The notes beneath the pieces were generated by a model. The model worked only from the letters and a program-made list of their open reading frames with translations. It did not search any database and had not been told where the DNA came from. This document shows positions 25,447 through 34,417 of a DNA stretch of 64,000 bases, piece after piece. The position numbers and the translations under genes were made by a program. Within the stretch, counting starts at the first letter, position 1; each line of letters begins with the position of its first letter. Source of the stretch: Haematospirillum jordaniae (GTDB lineage Bacteria; Pseudomonadota; Alphaproteobacteria; Rhodospirillales; Rhodospirillaceae); assembly GCF_001611975.1 (NCBI RefSeq), contig NZ_CP014525.1:1480001-1544000 (forward strand), given 5' to 3'.

Positions 25447-26070
25447 TCAGGCAAAAAGCCCCATGACGGCGGTTCCGCCGAAAAGGATAAGCCCGGAAAA
25501 AATCATAAGGGCGATTAGTGATAGAGACCATGCAATCAAAAGAACAATCCCGTCACGCTCAAAAAGCCCGAGCCCCAGCAGGCAGAGGATGATTCCCAAG
25601 GGGATATTGGTAAAGGGAACCGGAAGGAGAAGAAGAGCAGACACAATAACCATCATGATGCCTGTCAATCTTTCCCCTGCGGTTGATGAGAGCCACGGCA
25701 AACGATAGCGCAGTATTTTCTCAACCTTCCTCATTCTGGGTAGAATAATAGTCAGAGACTTTTTCCATGTCTCTAGGTCAATGGATTGGCGGCTGAGAAT
25801 AGCTGGAAGCCACGGTCTTTTCTGTCCGGCTGCCAGCTGCAGGCTTATAACCAGCAGGGGAGCCCCGAACACAAGACCAAATCCAGGTATCGGCATGGGA
25901 ATAAGGCAGGGAAATGCCAAGGCCAGAACGATGACACCCCACGCCCGGTCATCAAGGACCCGTGTAATGTCACCGATACAGATTCGTGAAGAACCAGCTG
26001 GTGGTGAAAGGGCTTCCAGAGCTTGGGAGGCTGGAATGTGGCGGTGGGAACGCGGCTGATCAAAGGACAT
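25447..26070 (-). CDS. exoD: ExoD family exopolysaccharide synthesis protein
   Basis: The 207-residue protein has an N-terminal cytoplasmic part with RICIGDITRVLDDRAWGVI, the ExoD signature. Hydrophobic segments follow (LALAFPCLIPMPIPGFGLVF, LTGIMMVIVSALLLLPVPF, LGIILCLLGLGLF, LLIAWSLSLIALMIFSGLIL), giving four or so membrane helices. Family members affect exopolysaccharide production and alkaline tolerance in rhizobia; biochemical function is undefined. The start MSFDQPRSH at 26070 is preferred; the frame is open to 26175. The ribosome site is weak. It is separated by 164 bases from the STAS gene. Confidence 0.8.
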   Translation of the reverse strand: MSFDQPRSHRHIPASQALEALSPPAGSSRICIGDITRVLDDRAWGVIVLALAFPCLIPMPIPGFGLVFGAPLLVISLQLAAGQKRPWLPAILSRQSIDLETWKKSLTIILPRMRKVEKILRYRLPWLSSTAGERLTGIMMVIVSALLLLPVPFTNIPLGIILCLLGLGLFERDGIVLLIAWSLSLIALMIFSGLILFGGTAVMGLFA

Positions 26071-26433
26071 GCAGAAACCTGGGTTATCGCAGTTCAGGTA
26101 CGTTGTAGTGTGCTGCGTGATGGGAGACGGGAGAAAACAGAGCACGTTTTTACGGTATTCTTCAAGCCTGTGCACCTTATGAATACAATCTGTACAGGTT
26201 CTGTGGCACGAATCATCTCAACATACAGAAAATTTGCTTTCATACATGTCATAAGCATATTTTTTCTGACCTGAGCATTTCAATTGTTTCTCATTCAAAA
26301 TACTGCGGTGGAGTATTGAATGTATTTGTGATTTTATTCATAGCTCTGCACTGTTCCTTGTCTCAGAGGAATGCCGATTGTGCTTCAAAATTTTTTCCGG
26401 CGTGTTTGATGTTTTTGCATCATGGGAGGGGAT
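26071..26433. other. AT-rich intergenic region (no gene seen)
   Basis: This 360-base gap separates the divergent exoD and large repeat-protein genes. It is clearly richer in A/T than its surroundings from about 26200 to 26400 and probably holds both promoters. I could not assign convincing -35/-10 pairs or a small ORF with a ribosome site. Confidence 0.5.
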
Positions 26434-28755
26434 ATGGCCACGGATCATGACACAACTCTGCATGCTGCTGTCAGCGCTGGGCGTTCTTCGTCAGATGTTG
26501 ATGTTGATGTGGATGGTAGCGCTCTTGGGATGTCCTATATTCCTTATCCTGCTGACTCTGTCTGGGAATGGCGCATTCCGCATGTGCAAGGTGCAGGAAA
26601 TACAGCTGTCTATGGCGTTCAGGCTGATCGCCTTTCTTTTACCATTGATGGGCATAGCTATCATGTTACGCGTGGCTCAGGTCCTAAGTTCTGGGACATT
26701 AATCGTCTTGCCGAAGACATGGAGACCGCTCTAAGCGGAAGCATGCATGAAGCGGCAAGGATCAAGGTTGCCCCGGATGGTCATTCTCTTCGGTTTATGA
26801 ATATGGGGAATGTCCGTATTGGCAAGGTCATGGCCCACCGCGATGATATTGGCAGTACAGCAGAACTTCGTTTCAATCCCGGTGAGTTCAGGCTCATGTT
26901 GGGCGACAATCCCCCACCCGAAGGGTCCGACCGTGCCCTGCCACCTGTACAGCATGCGCCTGCGTCTTTTCCGGGGCCTGATAGCGGGGCTGTCTCCATG
27001 ATGACATTCAGGTTGCCTCCATTATCTGATGGCCTATCCCCAAAAGGCATGCAATTCAAGATTGGTGGCCATGATGTCAATATTACCTTTACCGGTGAGC
27101 AGGATGTTTTGGGCTTGTTCGCCAAGGCCCGTTTCGAGGTTGCTGCTGACGACAATGGGGTTATTACGATAAAAACAACGACCAAGGCTCCCATGGGTGG
27201 CGGGGAGGTAACTCTGTCTAGGCCGGCTGTTGCATTACAGATCCGGGATGGTGAATCTGGCGGCCTTGCACTGGATCCTGTTCCATCTTCGATAACGCTT
27301 TCTGAGCTTTGGCCATCAGGCATATGGAACGGTAGTGTGGGAGAGCCTCTTGACCTTAACATTATTTTGCGTAAGGGGGAGATACTGAGGGAATCTGTTC
27401 ATATTGCGGTCGATTGTCATGAAAGCACCGGCCCGGATCAGCTGGTTGAGATTCTCAATCAGGCATTTGTGAATGATCCCCATGAACTTGTTGCATCATT
27501 GGACAGTCAGAACAGGCTTGTTATCAGTAGTCCGGAGGGATTTATTTTCGAGCGCGTGGCGCTCGTCATACCTGATGGACGTGGTCAGGCCGGCACAATC
27601 GGTGCCCAGACCGAACCGGGTAAGCCGGGTATCGTCCCGCCGCAGGATACATCGTATCATCATTTGAATGAGCCTGCTTTGCAGGCAACTCTGCGTCTTG
27701 ACCGGCAGTATCACGAGGGTGATGCAGCACATGAAGATCCTGAACTGAGTCTGGATGCGCAGTCCTTGCTAGGCGTATCCCGTATCCTGCCGCAGGATGG
27801 CGCAATGGCCTATGCACAGCCATCTTTTGCTAAGTTTGACCTGTCAGGTAACACCATGGCAATGGCGGGGTCTGGCAATTCCACGTCGGCCACAAGACCG
27901 GATTTGCTGATCGTGAACCTGCAGTTTCAGATCGGTGATGAGGCTGTTACGGTTCGGGATACGTTTACGACGCTTAAAGAAATCCAGCAGGCGGTCAACG
28001 ATGCCATTCGAACCAAGCCAGGGTTGGAGAATACCTTGGCAAAAATCAGTGATGGTGCCTTGGTTATCGAGAATGCAGCGGCACAACCTTTTACGGCGGC
28101 TCATTGGTCTGTAACGCCGGCAATTGTATGGTTGCCTGATGTTCTGGACCGTGTGGACGGGCGTATGGCTTCAGACGCTGTGCCGTCTACTGCCTTCTTG
28201 GATATTGGTGCGTATTCGGGGCATGCTTTGTCCCTGCCGTTTGAGTTTATCCACCCTGTTCTCAGTTCACCAGGCGTTCTGCATATTCAGGCGCAGTCGT
28301 GGCGTACGCCGACTGAACTGGCCAATGTGATAACACAGGCCGGCTCTGCACATGGCATTACGGCGTCCTTCCTCGTTGAGAACAATATCGGAAAGATTAT
28401 TTTGCAAGATCAGCATGGGCGCGATTTCCGGGCTGAGCGGATGACGGTTTCTGTAGAAATGCCGGACGAGAAGCACCCAGGTTTTGCTGGCGTCTGCTTG
28501 CCTTCCTCTCATGGGTATACTCCGGGCCCTATTACCTCGGATACTTCCGGGGACTGGATTAACCTTGATACCATGGCATGTAGGACGGAGGAAGTGCCAA
28601 CGCTTGATGTTAGCCCTGAAAAGTCAGAGCCGCTGCCAACGATTGGGTACAGTCTTGCAACGTCAGAGTATGTTCAGGATGTCTTCGAGCTTTTACCCGA
28701 TAATATGAAAGCGACTGTGGCTTTCTTTATGCCAGAATTTATGGAGCTGCTTTGA
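26434..28755 (+). CDS. Large protein of repeated beta-rich modules, weakly flagellin-IN-like
   Basis: I do not recognise this 773-residue protein. It has no signal peptide and no membrane segment. It appears built from about five diverged modules (roughly residues 66-131, 191-251, 304-378, 491-556 and 596-676). Each has a beta strand pair, a short helix like LVEILNQAF, IQQAVNDAI or LANVITQAG, then a spaced 'xA...dxxGxLvI' pair such as NRLVISSPEGFIFERV. This resembles the Flagellin_IN motif of flagellins and FliD, but the match is by eye and weak. Low-complexity DVDVDVDG lies near the N-terminus. Start 26434 follows GGAGGGG. It may be a self-assembling or surface protein exported without a Sec signal, but no transport gene is adjacent. 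A regulator gene converges on it. Confidence 0.55.
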   Translation: MATDHDTTLHAAVSAGRSSSDVDVDVDGSALGMSYIPYPADSVWEWRIPHVQGAGNTAVYGVQADRLSFTIDGHSYHVTRGSGPKFWDINRLAEDMETALSGSMHEAARIKVAPDGHSLRFMNMGNVRIGKVMAHRDDIGSTAELRFNPGEFRLMLGDNPPPEGSDRALPPVQHAPASFPGPDSGAVSMMTFRLPPLSDGLSPKGMQFKIGGHDVNITFTGEQDVLGLFAKARFEVAADDNGVITIKTTTKAPMGGGEVTLSRPAVALQIRDGESGGLALDPVPSSITLSELWPSGIWNGSVGEPLDLNIILRKGEILRESVHIAVDCHESTGPDQLVEILNQAFVNDPHELVASLDSQNRLVISSPEGFIFERVALVIPDGRGQAGTIGAQTEPGKPGIVPPQDTSYHHLNEPALQATLRLDRQYHEGDAAHEDPELSLDAQSLLGVSRILPQDGAMAYAQPSFAKFDLSGNTMAMAGSGNSTSATRPDLLIVNLQFQIGDEAVTVRDTFTTLKEIQQAVNDAIRTKPGLENTLAKISDGALVIENAAAQPFTAAHWSVTPAIVWLPDVLDRVDGRMASDAVPSTAFLDIGAYSGHALSLPFEFIHPVLSSPGVLHIQAQSWRTPTELANVITQAGSAHGITASFLVENNIGKIILQDQHGRDFRAERMTVSVEMPDEKHPGFAGVCLPSSHGYTPGPITSDTSGDWINLDTMACRTEEVPTLDVSPEKSEPLPTIGYSLATSEYVQDVFELLPDNMKATVAFFMPEFMELL

Positions 28756-28779
28756 CGTGTTTCCCTGCTATAGGCGTAG

Positions 28780-28819
28780 TCTTGATCCTGAGCGAGTTTT
28801 CCCCCGCTCAGGATTAAGA
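28780..28819. terminator. Shared hairpin between convergent genes
   Basis: TCTTGATCCTGAGCG (28780-28794) pairs with CGCTCAGGATTAAGA (28805-28819) through 15 positions with one G-U pair and a 10-base loop. It sits between the stops of the repeat protein and the MarR-like gene. It lacks a clear T-run on either side, so it may be a bidirectional terminator or a 3'-end stabilising hairpin. Confidence 0.6.
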
Positions 28820-28826
28820 TAGTCTG

Positions 28827-29393
28827 TCAGACCGACGATGCCGCCCGGGCAACTTGGTCATAGAACCCTGAAAGATCTCTTAATGCCGTTGCAAGATGGT
28901 GAAAACCATCTCTGCTATCGTCTTGTCGTTCAGAGGCGTCGCGCAGGCACTTGGTTCGAATGGCAAGATAGGATCTGCAGACTGCTTCACCTTGTGTTGT
29001 TGTTCTGTAGAAGCGCTCCTTACCGCGGCGCTCTCCCTCGACCAAACCTGACTTGAGCATCTTCTTCAGGGAGTAGTTGACGGTATGTTGGTCTTCCACA
29101 TTCAGGACAAAGCAAATGTCTGCCAGTCGTTTTGACCGTCTGCGGTGATTAACGCTGTGAAGAACCAGAATATCAAGTGGGCTGAAATCTGGGTATCCAA
29201 CAGCAGCCATGCATCGTGTAATCCAGCGATTGAACGCATTATGGGCAACAATCAAGCTGTATTCATGATCGCTTAACTGCCATTCGTGACACAGGTTTTG
29301 TTCATCGTGTTCACAAACAGAGGCCGGCATGTTGATATCAAGCCGGTGTGTGATGGCTTCATCCAGTCGTGTTTGTTCCCTTGCTTCTCGCAT
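28827..29393 (-). CDS. MarR-like winged-helix transcriptional regulator
   Basis: The 188-residue protein has a winged-helix core at about residues 70-140: DFSPLDILVLHSVNH, then RLADICFVLNVEDQHTVNYS as helix-turn-helix, and LKKMLKSGLVEGERRGKERFYRTTTQGE as recognition helix end and wing. The spacing resembles the MarR/COG5631 group of predicted regulators. The target is unknown. AGGAGG lies seven bases before the ATG, a strong site. The upstream region contains TTAGTTACACTTAA, an imperfect dyad that could be an autoregulatory operator, but this is not firm. It converges on the repeat protein gene, so it is a candidate but unproven regulator of that gene. Confidence 0.75.
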   Translation of the reverse strand: MREAREQTRLDEAITHRLDINMPASVCEHDEQNLCHEWQLSDHEYSLIVAHNAFNRWITRCMAAVGYPDFSPLDILVLHSVNHRRRSKRLADICFVLNVEDQHTVNYSLKKMLKSGLVEGERRGKERFYRTTTQGEAVCRSYLAIRTKCLRDASERQDDSRDGFHHLATALRDLSGFYDQVARAASSV

Positions 29394-29708
29394 GAGACGT
29401 CCTCCTCTCTATACTGATTGTTTTTTATTTTTGTGCATTAGTTACACTTAATAGAGCCATCAATGACGATGTCTGCAAGGTAAAATCATAGGACATCACA
29501 AGTTTGCGGCGCGAATGCCGTGTTTGCTGGGCAACCGGGAGATTTTCTTCGGGAACAAGGCTGTGGCATCTTGCTTCAGGGGGATTGGTTCAGCGCCATG
29601 ACCAACAGCCTCTCATTCCGATTCGCATTTCGTGACGGCCAATCGCAGGTTGGCGTACGTGTTTTTTGCCGGTGCTTTATTTGTGATGTTATAGAGTTAC
29701 CGCCATAT
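29394..29708. other. Intergenic region between regulator and udp terminator
   Basis: This roughly 315-base stretch holds the promoter region of the MarR-like gene, A/T-rich near 29415-29500, including an imperfect dyad around TTAGTTACACTTAA. The rest has no gene I can support; one open frame crossing into the udp 3' end has no ribosome site or family features. Confidence 0.45.
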
Positions 29709-29734
29709 GAAAAGACCCGGATTTATACCGGGCC
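29709..29734 (-). terminator. Rho-independent terminator of the nucleoside operon
   Basis: On the minus strand GGCCCGG-TATAAAT-CCGGGTC forms a 7-bp stem (29714-29734) followed by TTTTC, twelve bases after the udp stop. It closes the nupC-deoC-deoB-cdd-udp operon. Confidence 0.75.
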
Positions 29735-29745
29735 TTGTGAGGGTG

Positions 29746-30531
29746 TCATGTGGTTTGGTGCGCAAGAATGCCTGCTGCCCGGACGGCCACGGAAATGGCA
29801 GCTTGTTCCGTTCTCTTTATAACATCAGGTGACGGCATCTCTTGTTCGGTTCGGTTCACGATCGCACCTGCCACCATACCGGCTTTTAGACCCATAGCAG
29901 AGCACATGGTAAACAGGGTGGCGGATTCCATCTCGTAATTCATAACATGCAGGGCCTGCCATTCCGAGAGTGACCCAGCCCATTGGCGGCGGACATGTCC
30001 AGAGTAGGTATCATAGCGCTCTTGCCCTTGGTAAAAGGTATCCGAAGACGCTGTAATGCCAACGTGCAGGTTTACGTTTTCCTCTTTGGCGGCCCGAACC
30101 AAGGCTGTTGTACAGTCAAAGTCAGCCACAGCAGGGTAGCTGGCCGGTGCGAAGTGGTGGCTTGCCCCATCCAGACGCACAGCGCCCGTTGTCACCAGAA
30201 TATCACCGACGGCAATGTGTTTCTGTATAGCTCCCGTTGTACCCACGCGCAGGAAGGTGCGAATGCCAAGTTGTGCCAGTTCCTCGACCGCGATCGATGT
30301 AGACGGGCCGCCAATCCCTGTCGAGCACACGATAACCGGTACGCCCTCCAGCTCACCCAGCCATGATGTGAATTCACGGTGACTGGCCAGTGGACGTGCA
30401 TTATCCATACGTTCGGCAATAAGAGGGCTTCGTCCCGGGTCGCCCGGCAGAATGGCGACGGTTGCGCCCGCGAGCATGGCGCGGTTCAGGCCAAGATGAA
30501 AAACTTCGGGCTGGGTGCTGACATTGGACAT
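29746..30531 (-). CDS. udp: Uridine phosphorylase
   Basis: The 261-residue protein fits the NP-I phosphorylase family: AILPGDPGRSPLIAERMD (phosphate-binding Gly/Asp/Arg, residues 27-44), VIVCSTGIGGPSTSIAVEEL, FLRVGTTGAIQ with the second phosphate-contacting Arg, and NYEMESATLF (ribose-binding Glu-Met-Glu pattern). It splits uridine (and often thymidine or deoxyuridine) into base and (deoxy)ribose-1-phosphate. It is the last gene of a five-gene nucleoside operon, 18 bases after cdd, which supplies uridine from cytidine. The sugar phosphate goes to DeoB. No thymidine phosphorylase gene (deoA) is present in the operon. Confidence 0.92.
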   Translation of the reverse strand: MSNVSTQPEVFHLGLNRAMLAGATVAILPGDPGRSPLIAERMDNARPLASHREFTSWLGELEGVPVIVCSTGIGGPSTSIAVEELAQLGIRTFLRVGTTGAIQKHIAVGDILVTTGAVRLDGASHHFAPASYPAVADFDCTTALVRAAKEENVNLHVGITASSDTFYQGQERYDTYSGHVRRQWAGSLSEWQALHVMNYEMESATLFTMCSAMGLKAGMVAGAIVNRTEQEMPSPDVIKRTEQAAISVAVRAAGILAHQTT

Positions 30532-30549
30532 GAGAACGGCACTTCCACT

Positions 30550-30963
30550 TCAGGATTGTGTTGTTTCAGGATCAAGATAAAATGCACCGGGCAGCAAAGC
30601 TGATGCCGTGGTTGTTTCCATATCACCTTTCAGGTTGGTCAAGACAACTTCTAGGGCAGGTGACCCAAGCTCTATGATAACTTGGCGGCAGGCCCCGCAG
30701 GGTGCGATCGGTCCATCTGTATCGCCAACAACGGCAAGGCATGTGAATTCACCGGGTTTATATCCCTCCGAGACAGCCTTGAACAAAGCCGTTCGTTCCG
30801 CACAGTTGCACAGGCCGTATGATGCGTTTTCGACATTGCAGCCGTGGAAGATACGGCCGTCATGTGTTTGCAGGGCAGCCCCAACCTTGAAACGGGAGTA
30901 CGGTGCATAGGCTTTCTCGCGGGCCTTTATCGCTTCCTGCCTGAGCTGTTGATGATGGTTCAT
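30550..30963 (-). CDS. cdd: Cytidine deaminase
   Basis: The 137-residue protein is the tetrameric short type. It carries YAPYSRFKVGAAL near residues 19-31, the zinc motif NCAERTALFKA (Cys-Ala-Glu, catalytic Glu), and the second zinc pair in APCGACRQVIIEL. It deaminates cytidine and deoxycytidine to uridine and deoxyuridine, the substrates of the downstream udp. The gene is 42 bases after deoB and 18 before udp on the same strand. Confidence 0.95.
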   Translation of the reverse strand: MNHHQQLRQEAIKAREKAYAPYSRFKVGAALQTHDGRIFHGCNVENASYGLCNCAERTALFKAVSEGYKPGEFTCLAVVGDTDGPIAPCGACRQVIIELGSPALEVVLTNLKGDMETTTASALLPGAFYLDPETTQS

Positions 30964-31005
30964 AAAACAATTCCGGTTCTGACAAGGTGTAACACGATGG
31001 TGTGA

Positions 31006-32241
31006 TCAAGGCGAAAGCGCACGCGCCCACGGCATGACGGTTCCATCCGGGAAAGGTGACAGGCTGAACATGTGTGCCAAGCTTTGCCCCACATCGGCAA
31101 AGGTCTCGCGGATGCCTTCGTTGCCTGGGGGGATCCGGGGGCCGAACGCAAGAACGGGAACGTGTTCCCGTGTATGGTCGCTGCCTTGCCAAGTGGGGTC
31201 GCAACCATGGTCTGCAGACACCAGCAACACGTCATTTTTACCTAGGCAAGCCATTAGTTCGGGCAGTCTGTTATCAAAATGCTCCAGCCCGGCGGCATAA
31301 CCAGCCACATCACGGCGGTGCCCCCAGGTTTGATCAAAGTCGACAAAGTTGGTCATGATGATGCTGTTCGGCCCAGTATCCTTCATGGCCTGCAGGGTGG
31401 CATCCCACAGTGCATCGTGGCCGCTGGCCTTGATGCTGCGGGTAATGCCGACATGGGCATAGATATCGGGGATCTTCCCGATGCCGACAACGGTTCCACC
31501 GGCATTCGATAACTTCTCGAGAACGGTTGGGGCAGGGGGTTTGACAGCAAGGTCGCGCCGGTTTCCTGTTCGCTTGAAGGTATCTGCTGTTGTTCCGATA
31601 AAGGGCCGCGCAATCACGCGGCATATATTGTAAGGCCTTACTTCCTCGAAGGCGATCTCACACAAATCGTACAGCCGTTGCAGGCCAAAGCTTTCCTCGT
31701 GGCAGGCAATCTGGAAAACAGAATCTGAGGATGTATAGAAAATGGGCCTGCCCGTTCGTACGTGTTCCTCACCCATCTCGGCAATTATGGTCGTTCCAGA
31801 GGCGTGGCAGTTTCCAAGCCAGCCCGGCAGATCAAACCTGCGAACAAGGTTCTCCAACAGCGTAGGGGGGAACGTATTGTCCTTTTTCTCGAAGTAACCC
31901 CAGTCAAACCTTATGGGCACACCGGCCAGTTCCCAGTGACCGGATGGGGTGTCCTTACCGCTGGATATTTCACGGGCGGCAGCCCATGCGCCGATGATAT
32001 CCGGTTGGGGGTTAAACCCTGCTGGAAGCTCCCCTGTTGCAAGACGTGCAGCCAAGCCAATCCCCAGGCGTTCAAGATTGGGAATCCGCAGTGGCCCCGA
32101 GCGTTCCGGGCTATCGGCCCGCCCATCACGGCACCATTGGGCTATATGGCCGATGGTGCTGGCTCCTTGGTCTCCGAAACGCTCTGCATCAGGCGTTGCG
32201 CCGATGCCAAAGGAGTCCATGATCAAGATAATAGCGCGCAT
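31006..32241 (-). CDS. deoB: Phosphopentomutase
   Basis: The 411-residue enzyme begins MRAIILIMDSFGIGATPDAE, the DeoB metal-binding N-terminus (alkaline phosphatase superfamily). It contains KDTPSGHWELAG, GTTIIAEMGEEH, FVDFDQTWGHRRDVAGYAAG (split metal ligands) and SADHGCDPTWQGSDHTREHV with the metal-binding Asp/His. It converts (deoxy)ribose-1-phosphate to the 5-phosphate using Mn2+, linking Udp to DeoC. CAGGAG lies before the ATG at 32241; the upstream open frame to 32346 has no family similarity and would overlap deoC. Confidence 0.95.
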   Translation of the reverse strand: MRAIILIMDSFGIGATPDAERFGDQGASTIGHIAQWCRDGRADSPERSGPLRIPNLERLGIGLAARLATGELPAGFNPQPDIIGAWAAAREISSGKDTPSGHWELAGVPIRFDWGYFEKKDNTFPPTLLENLVRRFDLPGWLGNCHASGTTIIAEMGEEHVRTGRPIFYTSSDSVFQIACHEESFGLQRLYDLCEIAFEEVRPYNICRVIARPFIGTTADTFKRTGNRRDLAVKPPAPTVLEKLSNAGGTVVGIGKIPDIYAHVGITRSIKASGHDALWDATLQAMKDTGPNSIIMTNFVDFDQTWGHRRDVAGYAAGLEHFDNRLPELMACLGKNDVLLVSADHGCDPTWQGSDHTREHVPVLAFGPRIPPGNEGIRETFADVGQSLAHMFSLSPFPDGTVMPWARALSP

Positions 32242-32266
32242 GCCGGTATTCTCCTGCCTCGTCGCC

Positions 32267-33055
32267 TTAGTACTCATGCCCTGCCGGGGGGGCGCCTTTG
32301 TGGCCAAGGGTGGCCAGAATATCTGCCAAAAGCCCCGATGCACCAAAGCGGAATGTTTCGGGGCTTATCCAGTCAGGCCCCATGATGCGTTCTGCCAGAT
32401 CAAGATAAAGCTTGGCATCGGCAACGGTCCGGATTCCACCCGATGCCTTGAATCCTACCTTTCTGCCGCAGTCCCGAATGGTTTCGAGCATGATGCGGGC
32501 AGCGTCAGGCGTTGCATTGACATCAACCTTTCCGGTGGAGGTTTTCAGGAAATCAGCGCCGGCTGCGATACTGATTTCTCCGGCTTGGCGGATCAGGGAA
32601 GGATCATGCAGCATGCCCGTTTCAAGAATGACCTTGAGCACCTTGGAGCCAGCGGCCTGGCGGCTTTGTGTAACCACAGACTGACCAGCGGCTGCATTTC
32701 CATCCAGCAGCGCAGACCAAGGGAAAACAACGTCTATCTCGTCGGCCCCTTGTTCAATGGCCACCTCGGCCTCCCGTGCTGCTGCTGCGGCATTTTCCCC
32801 GCCGTGTGGGAAGTTGGTAACCGTCGCCAGTCTTACATTCTTCAAGTTCTGCTTCACCAGCGCGGCTTTGGCTGTGGGCAAAAGGTGTGGCCAGATGCAA
32901 AGGGCTGCCGGTGATCCGAAAGGTGTATCGGCCTTTTCAGCCATTGCAGAAACAGTTGCAGCATTATCTGCTGCATCCAGTGATGTCAGATCCATCAGGG
33001 ACAGGGCCCGTTTGGCTATCGTGGTCTGTTGCTGCAGGGTACCTGTATCAGTCAT
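32267..33055 (-). CDS. deoC: Deoxyribose-phosphate aldolase
   Basis: The 262-residue TIM-barrel aldolase has DLTSLDAADN near the N-terminus, LATVTNFPHGGE, EIDVVFPW (catalytic Asp region), VLKVILETGML with a catalytic Lys, and DFLKTSTGKVDVNAT, whose Lys forms the Schiff base. VGFKASGGIRT provides the third Lys. It cleaves deoxyribose-5-phosphate to glyceraldehyde-3-phosphate and acetaldehyde. It is the second gene of the nucleoside operon, 81 bases after nupC and 25 before deoB. Confidence 0.95.
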   Translation of the reverse strand: MTDTGTLQQQTTIAKRALSLMDLTSLDAADNAATVSAMAEKADTPFGSPAALCIWPHLLPTAKAALVKQNLKNVRLATVTNFPHGGENAAAAAREAEVAIEQGADEIDVVFPWSALLDGNAAAGQSVVTQSRQAAGSKVLKVILETGMLHDPSLIRQAGEISIAAGADFLKTSTGKVDVNATPDAARIMLETIRDCGRKVGFKASGGIRTVADAKLYLDLAERIMGPDWISPETFRFGASGLLADILATLGHKGAPPAGHEY

Positions 33056-33136
33056 GCATCATTGTCCACAAAATCAAGTGAAGCCGTGAAAGTCCCGCAG
33101 GTCTACCCTGTCAGGCAGCCTGCGGGACAGCTGAAA

Positions 33137-34417
33137 TTAGAGCGACAAGAATATACCGGCAATTGTGGCGCTCATAAGGTTGGACAACGTGCCGGCTGTT
33201 ACAACCCGAAGACCATACCGTGTGACCTCTGAACGGCGTTCGGGCGCTACAGCCGCAAAGCCACCGGCGAGGATCGCAATGGAAGCGAAGTTGGCAAAGC
33301 CGCACAGGGCAAAGGAAACAATGGCAATGGTCCGTGGATCCAGAGCCTGCAGGCCGCTGGCTGCAACGGTTCCGGCATCTTTGAGATAGGCGGACAGCTG
33401 GCTGTAGGCCACAAATTCATTAATGATCATTTTCTGGCCGATGAAGTTACCGGCAATCTGTGCATCCTGCCACGGTACGCCAATCATCCAGGCCAAGGGG
33501 GAGAAAGCCGCCCCCATCAGGAATTCCAGATTCCATTCCGGATGACCAAAAAGGCCGAAGAAACCACCCACGGCACCATTGCACAGTGCGATCAGGGCAA
33601 TGAAAGCGATCAGCATGGCACCGACATTCAGCGCAATCTGCAAGCCGACCAATACGCCAGAGGCTGCGGCCTCGATGATGTTTGTCGGGCGTTTCTCGTC
33701 AAAGTGAATTTCGTTGAATTCAACCTGGCTGGGTTCAGTATCCGGATGAATGATTTTTGCGAACAAAAGGCCACCGGGAATAGCCATGAACGAAGCCGCC
33801 AGCAGGTATTCCATCTTGACGCCCATGCCGGCGTATCCCGCCAGTACCGAGCCGGCAACGGCGGCCATGCCGCTCGACATGACCGTAAACAGTTCCGCCC
33901 CGTTCATGCGGTTGATGAAGGGTTTGACGACGGCTGGCATTTCGCTTTGGCCAACAAAAATAGTGGTGACAGCCGAGAAGGATTCCAGTCTGGATACGCC
34001 AATCACCTTGTGGAACAGGGTGCCCAGTATGATTACAAACCACTTCATCAGCCCGATATAGTAGAGCACTGAAACAAGGGCGGTTACAAAAATGATGGCG
34101 CTGAGGACGCGGAAGGCAAAGACAAAGCCGCTGTCGCCGAACAGCACAAACATTTTGCTGTCAACAAGGCCGCCGAACAGAAAAGCAGCGCCTTCGTGAC
34201 CGTAATCCAGAACATGGTTTACGCCATTTGCTGCAGCAGCCAAGATATCCTTGCCGAAAGGCACAAACAGAACCAGTGCCCCAATAGCAATCTGGCAAAG
34301 CAAGGCTGCAACAACAACCCTAGGCCTGATCGCACGGCGGTTATTGGAAATGGCCAAGCCGATCAACAGGAGTACGGCCATTCCAAGGAGGCTGCGCCAA
34401 ATATCCATAAGTGTCAC
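33137..34417 (-). CDS. nupC: Concentrative nucleoside transporter, NupC family
   Basis: The 426-residue protein has about 8-10 membrane segments. CNT-family stretches include FVFAFRVLSAIIFVTALVSV, FVGQSEMPAVVKPFINRMN (the conserved QxE and N substrate-binding loops), AGYAGMGVKMEYLLAASFMA, and NEFVAYSQLSAYLKDAG with FALCGFANFASIAILAGG near the C-terminus. It imports nucleosides with an ion gradient across the inner membrane. AGGTGA lies five bases before the ATG. It heads the nupC-deoC-deoB-cdd-udp operon, coupling uptake to breakdown. Confidence 0.93.
   Translation of the reverse strand: MTLMDIWRSLLGMAVLLLIGLAISNNRRAIRPRVVVAALLCQIAIGALVLFVPFGKDILAAAANGVNHVLDYGHEGAAFLFGGLVDSKMFVLFGDSGFVFAFRVLSAIIFVTALVSVLYYIGLMKWFVIILGTLFHKVIGVSRLESFSAVTTIFVGQSEMPAVVKPFINRMNGAELFTVMSSGMAAVAGSVLAGYAGMGVKMEYLLAASFMAIPGGLLFAKIIHPDTEPSQVEFNEIHFDEKRPTNIIEAAASGVLVGLQIALNVGAMLIAFIALIALCNGAVGGFFGLFGHPEWNLEFLMGAAFSPLAWMIGVPWQDAQIAGNFIGQKMIINEFVAYSQLSAYLKDAGTVAASGLQALDPRTIAIVSFALCGFANFASIAILAGGFAAVAPERRSEVTRYGLRVVTAGTLSNLMSATIAGIFLSL

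Noticed and set aside
29520..29822. 100-codon open frame between the MarR-like gene and udp
   Set aside because: It overlaps the udp terminator and the 3' end of udp, has no ribosome site and no recognisable motif.
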